The position numbers and the translations under genes are program-made. Below the pieces are notes generated by a model. It was given only the letters and a program-made list of their open reading frames with translations, did no database searches and had not been told where the DNA came from. Of a DNA stretch of 29,800 bases, positions 24,346 through 29,800 are shown in pieces. Position 1 is the first letter of the stretch. Each line of letters opens with the position of its first letter. Source of the DNA: an uncultured Christensenellaceae bacterium (GTDB taxonomy: Bacteria > Bacillota > Clostridia > Christensenellales > UBA3700); contig CAJUOK010000020.1 of the NCBI GenBank assembly GCA_910588015.1, positions 1-29,800 on the forward strand, read 5' to 3'.

Positions 24346-24374
24346 TTTACATTGATTAAATTGGGTGTTACAAT
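24346..24374 (+). promoter_or_regulatory. Promoter of small lipoprotein 2
   Basis: TTTACA (24346-24351), a 17-nt spacer and TACAAT (24369-24374), 35 bp before the ATG. Confidence 0.65.
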
Positions 24375-24409
24375 AAATGTACAAAAAATTTATATAGGAG
24401 GCAAAAAAT

Positions 24410-24742
24410 ATGAAAAAGAAAATCGTTCTTTCCGTTGCAGTCGTACTCTTGGTATTAATGATAGCGGTTATGTGCGTAGCTTGTACGCCAAGCGTCGAAA
24501 GCGTAACCAAAAAATATGAGAATAATGAGTACAAAGGCGGCTCTACAACCATTGACGGTCATTCTGCCGCAGTATTTACAAAGAACATTGTAAATACGGT
24601 AACAATCGTTTGGTTTGATAACAAAGACGACGCGCAAGCATACTATGACGCACAGGTAAAGATTTGGGGCAAAGATTGCGTTGCTAAAAAAGGTAATGCA
24701 GTTGCTTTCGGCACTACTAAAGAAGCTGTAGCTATTTTCTAA
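24410..24742 (+). CDS. Small lipoprotein 2 of the tandem family
   Basis: A 110-residue predicted lipoprotein: signal MKKKIVLSVAVVLLVLMIAV, lipobox CVAC, then VESVTKKYENNEY, TVTIVWFDNKDDAQAYYDA and KKGNAVAFGTTKEAVAIF. These blocks align with both neighbours. AGGAGG lies 8 bp before the ATG. A strong terminator follows at 24803, so it is transcribed alone from its own promoter. Function not recognised; the small size and lipid anchor suggest a cell-surface or envelope role. Confidence 0.85.
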   Translation: MKKKIVLSVAVVLLVLMIAVMCVACTPSVESVTKKYENNEYKGGSTTIDGHSAAVFTKNIVNTVTIVWFDNKDDAQAYYDAQVKIWGKDCVAKKGNAVAFGTTKEAVAIF

Positions 24743-24802
24743 TTATTGCAAAATTTCCTGCTCGCCGTATATGCGGCACTGTGAATTAAGTTAATGGATT
24801 TT

Positions 24803-24831
24803 AGGCGTAACAAAAGTTACGCCTTTATTTT
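24803..24831 (+). terminator. Terminator of small lipoprotein 2
   Basis: A 9-bp perfect stem AGGCGTAAC/GTTACGCCT (24803-24811, 24816-24824) has a 4-nt A loop, followed by TTATTTTTT. Confidence 0.9.
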
Positions 24832-24837
24832 TTCTGC

Positions 24838-24866
24838 TTTACATACGCAATAAAAAGTATTATAAT
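24838..24866 (+). promoter_or_regulatory. Promoter of small secreted protein 3
   Basis: TTTACA (24838-24843), a 17-nt spacer and a perfect TATAAT (24861-24866), starting within a few bases of the previous terminator and 24 bp before the ATG. Confidence 0.8.
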
Positions 24867-24890
24867 TTACTTAATTATTTGGGAGTCGTA

Positions 24891-25235
24891 ATGAATAAAA
24901 AAACTATAGCCGTTATTTCCGTCATATCCGTATGCTTCATAATTTTTTTATGTTGCGGATTGACATATACTTCTACTCCCGACATAGACAAAACCGTCGA
25001 CGCATACGTTGCCGCAGGATATACTCATTCAAAATTCGAAAGCTCAGGTTTTTCTGCTCACAGTTTTATAAAAGATGATAAAAGCGTGATAATCGTTTGG
25101 TTCAACGACAGAAAAACTGCGGAAAAAGCTTTGGCTGCTTCGTCCAATATGTCAAATAAAAAGTTTTCGGTGCTTCGCGGAACGGCTGTCGCTACGGGAA
25201 ATAAAGACGCCGTCAAAATCTTTCAATGGCTTTGA
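24891..25235 (+). CDS. Small membrane/secreted protein 3 of the tandem family
   Basis: A 114-residue protein with an N-terminal hydrophobic helix (KKTIAVISVISVCFIIFLCCG) and the same downstream blocks as its two neighbours: VDAYVAAGYTHSKF, SVIIVWFNDRKTAEKAL and LRGTAVATGNKDAVKIF. Unlike them it has no proper lipobox; the cysteines in FLCCG are poorly placed, so it may be a membrane-anchored or degenerate lipoprotein. ATG at 24891 is chosen because GGGAG lies 5 bp upstream; an upstream in-frame TTG at 24879 has no such site. Function not recognised. Confidence 0.8.
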   Translation: MNKKTIAVISVISVCFIIFLCCGLTYTSTPDIDKTVDAYVAAGYTHSKFESSGFSAHSFIKDDKSVIIVWFNDRKTAEKALAASSNMSNKKFSVLRGTAVATGNKDAVKIFQWL

Positions 25236-25290
25236 TATTTTTAATTTATTTAGAAATTTTTGAATAAATACGCAGAAATTCTCGACAATA

Positions 25291-25319
25291 TTGACTTAAC
25301 GTCTACTCCGTGCTAAACT
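25291..25319 (+). promoter_or_regulatory. Promoter of the alpha-galactosidase
   Basis: TTGACT (25291-25296), a 17-nt spacer and TAAACT (25314-25319), 37 bp before the ATG. Confidence 0.65.
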
Positions 25320-25356
25320 TTTTAAGATAACGTAATCGATAAATCGGAGGAAAATT

Positions 25357-26982
25357 ATGAAAAGAAACGGTATGTGCCCCGCTTGCTATTTAAAAGCATT
25401 GTTTACGCCCGGCAAAAGAGAAGCAAAACTCGAGATTGGAGAAAAATACGACAATAATGCGGCTCTGACTCCGCCAATGGGATGGGCAAGTTGGAACACA
25501 TTTAAAAACAATATCGACGAGGACCTCATTCTCGATACAGGCAAAGCAATGGTGGAAAAAGGATTGTCGGACGCAGGATATAAATTTATCAATATCGACG
25601 ACAATTGGCATTCTAATATGCGCGACGAAAACGGCAATTTGCAAGGCGAACTCGTCCGTTTTAAGAACGGGATTCCCAATCTTGTGGCTAAGCTCAACGA
25701 TTTGGGGCTGAAGGTAGGAATATACTCATCCAACGGAACTCTGACTTGCGAGAACTTGCCCGCGTCATTGCACAACGAAGAAAAAGACGCGTTGAACTTT
25801 GCAAGATGGGGTATCGAATATTTTAAATACGACTTTTGTCACAATCAACAATACAGCCGCTACGCCCCACTTGTATACGCTTTGGAGATAGTAAAAGTCG
25901 GCGAGAAAAAAGGCGTCGTCGTCAACTGCAAGGAAGCAAAACTCCAAGGACTTGCCAAGTTTATGCCCGAAGATAAGCTCGACGGAGGATATTATATCTC
26001 GGGACTCGATAAAGCCAAAGGAATAGCCAAATTCGATAATATTAGCGTAGACGAAGACGGCGAATACGTCTTGACCGTTTGTATCAAAAAGAAAGGTTGG
26101 TATGACAAAACGCTGGTTGTTAAAGTCAACGGAGAAAACCATATTTATGAATTCCCTCATCAAAAATTCTGGAATTTGACGGCAAGGTTTCAGCAAATCG
26201 TTACATTCAAAAAAGGCGTCAATACCGTCGAGCTGTCCAATCCCGTAACTTGCCGCGCAGATTCCGCCGCATTGCAATATTATAAAATGGGACAGGCTCT
26301 TAAAAAAGCCACCAAGAAAGTCGCATTGGAAAAAGGCGAAGAAGAAAAACCTATCACCTTCTCCATATGCGAATGGGGATTGAATAAACCATATAAATGG
26401 GGCGCGAAAGCAGGCAATCTGTGGCGCACTACTCCCGACATCAATCCCAATTGGAAATGGATAGTTTTGCTATACAAACACACTTCAAAATTGTATAAAT
26501 ACGCGGGAGTCGGAGGTTGGAACGACCCCGATATGTTGGAAGTCGGCAACGGCAAATTGACTTATGACCAAAACAAATCTCACTTCAGCGCTTGGTGTAT
26601 GTTGAGCGCTCCGCTAATACTTGGCAACGATTTGCGCAACGTAAAGCAAGACGTACTGGACATTGTCACCAACAAAAATATGATAGCGATAAATCAAGAT
26701 TCTTTGGGCAAACAAGCCAAAGTCATAAAAAGAAGCGGCGGCGTGGATATTCTTGCCAAACCGCTATCGGGCGGAAAAACTGCTATATGTGTGTTTAACA
26801 CTCGCAAATCAAAGAAAAAAGTCAACGTGGATTTGCTCAAAATAGTAGACGACGAGTATGTAAAAATGAATCATAAGAACGACTACCTACTCACAGAGCA
26901 ATGGACGGGCGAGACTGTAAAGACAGACAGAAAATTTTCAGTCAATGTCAACGCTTACGAAAGCAAAGTTTATATTGTTTGA
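25357..26982 (+). CDS. GH27 alpha-galactosidase with inserted beta-sandwich
   Basis: A 541-residue family 27 glycoside hydrolase expected to release terminal alpha-galactose from raffinose-type or galactomannan sugars. The barrel begins at TPPMGWASWNTF. The nucleophile is Asp159 in YFKYDFC, and the acid-base is Asp361 in LWRTTPDI, by alignment with known GH27 enzymes. Substrate-binding GGWNDPDML follows. Residues about 205-300 form an inserted beta-rich module (GYYISGLDKAKG to NTVELSNPV) that looks like a CBM6/35-type sandwich placed inside the barrel, and a C-terminal beta domain closes the protein. There is no signal peptide, so it acts in the cytoplasm on imported sugars; no transporter lies next to it. 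The N-terminus carries an unusual MCPACYL motif. GGAGG precedes the ATG. Confidence 0.92.
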   Translation: MKRNGMCPACYLKALFTPGKREAKLEIGEKYDNNAALTPPMGWASWNTFKNNIDEDLILDTGKAMVEKGLSDAGYKFINIDDNWHSNMRDENGNLQGELVRFKNGIPNLVAKLNDLGLKVGIYSSNGTLTCENLPASLHNEEKDALNFARWGIEYFKYDFCHNQQYSRYAPLVYALEIVKVGEKKGVVVNCKEAKLQGLAKFMPEDKLDGGYYISGLDKAKGIAKFDNISVDEDGEYVLTVCIKKKGWYDKTLVVKVNGENHIYEFPHQKFWNLTARFQQIVTFKKGVNTVELSNPVTCRADSAALQYYKMGQALKKATKKVALEKGEEEKPITFSICEWGLNKPYKWGAKAGNLWRTTPDINPNWKWIVLLYKHTSKLYKYAGVGGWNDPDMLEVGNGKLTYDQNKSHFSAWCMLSAPLILGNDLRNVKQDVLDIVTNKNMIAINQDSLGKQAKVIKRSGGVDILAKPLSGGKTAICVFNTRKSKKKVNVDLLKIVDDEYVKMNHKNDYLLTEQWTGETVKTDRKFSVNVNAYESKVYIV

Positions 26983-26993
26983 TAATAAGATTT

Positions 26994-27030
26994 ACGGCAT
27001 AGCTAATAAACTATGCCGTTGATTTTTTGT
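26994..27030 (+). terminator. Terminator of the alpha-galactosidase
   Basis: A 9-bp perfect stem ACGGCATAG/CTATGCCGT (26994-27002, 27011-27019) has an 8-nt loop and is followed by TGATTTTTTGTTTT. Confidence 0.92.
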
Positions 27031-27089
27031 TTTGCGCTATTGCTTTTGCCGTCGCAAAGCGATATTTTACAAATTACTTTTACCGTTAA

Positions 27090-28409
27090 TTAATTTTGAA
27101 AAGCTTTGTAAATAGCTCTTATTGCTCTTTCGTAATCGCTTGTCGCAATACCCACAATGATGTTCATTTCGCTCGAGCCTTGGTCTATCATTCTTATATT
27201 TATCTTTTCCTTGGCAAGCGCGCCTATAAGCGTCGAAGCGCTGCCCGGTTTATACGACATACCGTGACCTACGGTAGCTATCAACGAAATACCGCTCTTT
27301 ATCTCTATATGGTCGGGGGCGACAACCTTCTTTATTCTCTCGATTACCACTTCTTCTTTTCCTGCCAGTTCGCTGTCGGGTATGATTATACTCATTGTGT
27401 CTATGCCCGTGGGTAGATGTTCAAAAGATATATTATAGTATTCCAGCACTGCGAGAACCTTGCGCACAAAGCCAAGCTCGCTGTTCATCATTGATTTTTC
27501 GATATACACTATGCTGTAGCCCTTCTTGCCCGCAATTCCCGTAATAACTCTTTCCGAAAGTTCTTGTTCGTTGAGTTCGGACACTATCATAGTGCCGTCT
27601 GCCGACGGACAGAACGTGTTGCGAATATTTATAGGTATATTGCTGACTCTGACAGGAAAAATAGATTCGGGGTGAAGCACGTTGGCGCCCATATACGCCA
27701 ATTCGCGAAGTTCCTTGTAAGAAAGCTTTGCGATTGGTTTGGGCTCGTCGACAATACGCGGGTCTGCCGACATAAAACCGTTGACGTCTGTCCAATTTTC
27801 ATAAAGGCTCGCGCCTACGGCTCTTGCGATAACCGCGCCCGACACGTCGGAACCGCCTCTGCTGAAAGTGTGCACTATGCCCGATTCGTCGCCGCCGTAA
27901 AAGCCCGGCACGACTGCCGTCTGAATATTGGCAAGAGTGCTTGCAACCAACTCGTTGGTGCGCTCCGCGTCAAATTCTCCGTTTTCCGTAAAGAGCATTA
28001 TGTCTTTTGCGTCCACAAAGGTATATCCCAACACCTTGGCGATTATAACTGCCGAAAGATATTCTCCTCTCGACGCGCAAAATTCCGCAGAATTAAATTT
28101 ATACATCTCCTTTTCGACAACGTCGAGATAGGAATCAATGTCGAGCTCTATTGCGAGGTCGTCTACAATGCCTTTGAATCTCTCTCTTATTTTGCCGAAA
28201 GTATTTTTGCATTCTCCGTTTATTTGAATATCGTGATAGCAAGCGTAAAGCATATCCGTAACTTTGTGGTCTTGCGAAAATCTTTTACCCGGCGCCGACA
28301 CGACGACGTATCTGCGTTTTTTGTCCTGTTTTATTATTTCGGCTACCTGTCTTATTGCCTTTGCGTCAGCCATAGACGTTCCGCCGAACTTTACAACCGT
28401 GATTGACAT
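27090..28409 (-). CDS. lysC: Aspartate kinase
   Basis: Phosphorylates aspartate, the first step to lysine, diaminopimelate, threonine and methionine. The 439 residues contain the N-terminal VKFGGTSMADA, the catalytic-domain FSRGGSDVSGAVIARA and WTDVNGFMSADPRI, and two C-terminal ACT domains (about 290-439) for feedback control, including TVGHGMSYKPGSASTLIGAL. The length fits the single-subunit form without a fused homoserine dehydrogenase. AGAGG precedes the ATG. No lysine riboswitch was recognised upstream. It stands alone, with neighbours unrelated to amino acid synthesis. Confidence 0.95.
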   Translation of the reverse strand: MSITVVKFGGTSMADAKAIRQVAEIIKQDKKRRYVVVSAPGKRFSQDHKVTDMLYACYHDIQINGECKNTFGKIRERFKGIVDDLAIELDIDSYLDVVEKEMYKFNSAEFCASRGEYLSAVIIAKVLGYTFVDAKDIMLFTENGEFDAERTNELVASTLANIQTAVVPGFYGGDESGIVHTFSRGGSDVSGAVIARAVGASLYENWTDVNGFMSADPRIVDEPKPIAKLSYKELRELAYMGANVLHPESIFPVRVSNIPINIRNTFCPSADGTMIVSELNEQELSERVITGIAGKKGYSIVYIEKSMMNSELGFVRKVLAVLEYYNISFEHLPTGIDTMSIIIPDSELAGKEEVVIERIKKVVAPDHIEIKSGISLIATVGHGMSYKPGSASTLIGALAKEKINIRMIDQGSSEMNIIVGIATSDYERAIRAIYKAFQN

Positions 28410-28449
28410 AATGTACCTCTTTTATATAACTATAATAATGTTACAAATC

Positions 28450-28479
28450 ATTTTACTATTTAATATTGACTTTTGGCAA
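28450..28479 (-). promoter_or_regulatory. Possible promoter of aspartate kinase
   Basis: TTGCCA (28479-28474), an 18-nt spacer and TAAAAT (28455-28450) on the minus strand, 40 bp before the ATG. A moderate match. Confidence 0.45.
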
Positions 28480-28717
28480 GTAATTGAACGCACTTTACGC
28501 CCTAATTATTTCAAAACGCTATTTACCGTATCTAATTTATCAAAAAAACTTTATCTTATAAATTTTTGTCCTGCGATTCTTCAACGGATAATTCGAAACT
28601 ACCAGACAATTTTTTCCTTAACTAATTTAGTTTTGCGCGCCCCTGCTCCCTAATGGGATACACATACGTCGCCTCAAGCTATGCGGCGTCTTAATTATAG
28701 TAAAACTATACGCAAGT

Positions 28718-28761
28718 AAAATGCGTCCATTACTGTTGTGCTAACCTTCGGGACGCATTTT
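28718..28761 (-). terminator. Terminator downstream of the tandem lipoproteins
   Basis: AAAATGCGTCC (28718-28728) and GGACGCATTTT (28751-28761) form an 11-bp perfect stem with a 22-nt loop, ending in four T on the minus strand. It lies 47 bp past the lipoprotein stop. Confidence 0.65.
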
Positions 28762-28807
28762 AGTTCAGTTTATCTATTTACAAATTTTCTATATACTACT
28801 TACTATT

Positions 28808-29197
28808 TCATTGGAATACCGTAGTGATACTTTTGTGGTAACAACTGCCTGTAATCAAGCCTCTTCTGTTGATAACCAAAATATCTTCGAATTGATAGCT
28901 CATTATCCTTTTTGACGTCGTAACTACAAAAATTTCAGAAATCTCATCAGCAGTGCTAGGTTGATTCGGAAGCGGCGAGTTTGTCTCGAAGATAGGATAA
29001 AACTTATGCCCTTTTATTGCCAAATCCTTAAATTGGATATTATCGTCGGAAGATGCGTAAGTAAATTCTATCAGCAAAATGACGTTATATTCAAAATACT
29101 CTTCCGTATATCCTTCGCCCAAAATATTAAATTTCTCCAAATCCGATAAAGACGTGACTATTTCTAATTTAGATGTATAATCCCAATTTTTTATTTC
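28808..29197 (-). repeat. Duplicated lipoprotein segment, copy 1
   Basis: This stretch is repeated at 29418-29800 with very high identity by eye and one 6-bp length difference. The similarity starts at the shared stop codon region and reaches the window edge in copy 2, indicating a recent tandem duplication. Confidence 0.85.
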
Positions 29198-29374
29198 ATT
29201 AAAGTGACATATTCTTATTGCGGTTGAAAAAACAGTATCATACTCCGGCACTGCGTTTATATTATTGTCCGAACTGCCGTCATCCTTTGGACAGTTGCAA
29301 CAACCTAACAATGCAATCGCCATTACTAACAGCAAAACAACTACTATACTACTTTTGAAAATTTTATTCTTCAT
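28808..29374 (-). CDS. Lipoprotein, tandem copy 1
   Basis: A 188-residue predicted lipoprotein with signal MKNKIFKSSIVVVLLLVMAI and lipobox LLGC, followed by a Cys/Asp/Asn-rich linker and a mixed alpha/beta body (KFNILGEGYTEEYFEYNVI, DNIQFKDLAIKGHKFYPIF, ILVINRRGLITGSCYH). No family is recognised. AAGGAGAGG precedes the ATG. Only 43 bp separate it from the next, nearly identical gene, with no terminator between them, so both may share one transcript. They differ mainly near SKRIMSYQFEDI, where copy 2 is shorter by two codons. Confidence 0.85.
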   Translation of the reverse strand: MKNKIFKSSIVVVLLLVMAIALLGCCNCPKDDGSSDNNINAVPEYDTVFSTAIRICHFNEIKNWDYTSKLEIVTSLSDLEKFNILGEGYTEEYFEYNVILLIEFTYASSDDNIQFKDLAIKGHKFYPIFETNSPLPNQPSTADEISEIFVVTTSKRIMSYQFEDILVINRRGLITGSCYHKSITTVFQ

Positions 29375-29417
29375 ATCCCTCTCCTTGTTAGCGCTAAAAA
29401 TATACGACTATCTTATT

Positions 29418-29800
29418 TCATTGGAATACCGTAGTGATACTTTTGTGGTAACAACTGCCAGTAATCAAGCCTCTTCTGTTGATGACCAAAATATCTCCAA
29501 ATTCATAACTCGTTTTAGGCGTTTTAACGACAAATATAATATCGCCTATATCATCAGTGCAAGGTTGATTTGGAAGCGGTGAGCTTGTCTCAAAGATAGG
29601 ATAAAACTTACTTCCACTTATTGCCAAATCCTTAAATTGGATATTATCGTCGGATGACGCGTAAGTAAATTTTATAAGCAAAATGACGTTATATTCAAAA
29701 TACTCTTCTGTATATCCTTCGCCCAAAATATTAAATTTCTCCAAATCCGATAAGGACGTGACTGTTTCTAATTTAGATGTATAATCCCAATTTTTTATTT
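29418..29800 (-). CDS. Lipoprotein, tandem copy 2 (5' end outside window)
   Basis: The reading frame is open from the window edge (EIKNWDYTSKLE-equivalent codons) to the same C-terminal ITTVFQ as copy 1, so this is the 3' part of a second lipoprotein gene. The seen part, about 126 codons, matches copy 1 closely, with changes such as SKRIMSYQFEDI to KTPKTSYEFGDI. The start, signal peptide and promoter lie beyond 29800. A TTG at 29744 is internal, not the start. Confidence 0.8.
   Translation of the reverse strand, partial: IKNWDYTSKLETVTSLSDLEKFNILGEGYTEEYFEYNVILLIKFTYASSDDNIQFKDLAISGSKFYPIFETSSPLPNQPCTDDIGDIIFVVKTPKTSYEFGDILVINRRGLITGSCYHKSITTVFQ
29418..29800 (-). repeat. Duplicated lipoprotein segment, copy 2
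   Basis: Second copy of the segment at 28808-29197. It continues to the window edge, so the full repeat length is unknown. Confidence 0.85.

Larger units (their letters stand above)
28410..28807. other. Intergenic region upstream of aspartate kinase
   Basis: About 400 bp without a credible gene. It contains the probable aspartate kinase promoter, a GC-rich hairpin (ACGTCGC with GCGGCGT, about 28667-28691), a small TATAGT/ACTATA palindrome, and the terminator of the right-edge lipoproteins. No riboswitch is recognised. Confidence 0.5.

Noticed and set aside
27564..28406. A 280-codon plus-strand frame
   Set aside because: Antisense to aspartate kinase with the same shadow-type composition and no start signal.
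28410..28807. Lysine riboswitch upstream of aspartate kinase
   Set aside because: No lysine-box conserved core was seen; the hairpins present are better explained as the terminator of the lipoprotein genes.
1..29800. CRISPR array, tRNA, insertion sequence or prophage
   Set aside because: No regularly spaced repeats, tRNA cloverleaf, transposase, integrase or attachment site was recognised; the only repeats are the short ones and the lipoprotein duplication listed.

Overview
The window looks like a chromosomal segment of a low-to-medium-GC Firmicute, probably an uncultured Clostridia-type gut bacterium; this is inference. The support is near-consensus sigma-A promoters (TTGACA-17-TATAAT), strong AGGAGG-type ribosome binding sites, a VanW-family protein, a CwlD-like amidase, ThiN, an OmpR/PhoB-type two-component system, many lipoproteins and an ABC-F remnant with a transcription attenuator. 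TGA is used as a stop, including in ATGA overlaps, so the standard bacterial code applies. No tRNA, rRNA, CRISPR array, intact insertion sequence or phage module was seen.

Layout. 75-7329 is a run of minus-strand metabolic genes: SDR oxidoreductase, phosphoglucomutase (pgcA-like), HD hydrolase, VanW/G5-like protein, HAD phosphatase, thiamine pyrophosphokinase and iron alcohol dehydrogenase. 7535-16388 is a surface/signalling block. It holds a 1255-residue plus-strand lipoprotein that converges on a minus-strand operon of response regulator, histidine kinase and a 1011-residue lipoprotein. The two giant lipoproteins are divergent paralogues and share a bidirectional terminator. 16486-16940 holds a collapsed ABC-F gene whose promoter, 17-codon leader peptide and attenuator are still intact. 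16956-18838 is an operon of alkyltransferase, RluA-type pseudouridine synthase and methyltransferase, apparently read from a leaderless mRNA. 18938-20562 is a CwlD-like amidase followed by a polysaccharide deacetylase lipoprotein.

20563-21137 is a non-coding stretch with three perfect DnaA boxes in a 13-bp inverted repeat, flanked by direct repeats. It resembles a replication-origin or DnaA-control element, though no dnaA or dnaN is present. To its right are a WYL-family regulator, a sodium:alanine symporter, three tandem small secreted paralogues each with its own promoter, a GH27 alpha-galactosidase with an inserted beta-sandwich, an aspartate kinase, and two near-identical lipoprotein genes in tandem, the last cut by the window edge.

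The most notable items are the ABC-F remnant with its preserved antibiotic-type attenuator, the DnaA-box cluster, and the two-component operon tied to a pair of giant paralogous lipoproteins with a Cys/His-rich motif and a possible PhoB-like direct repeat upstream of the second copy.
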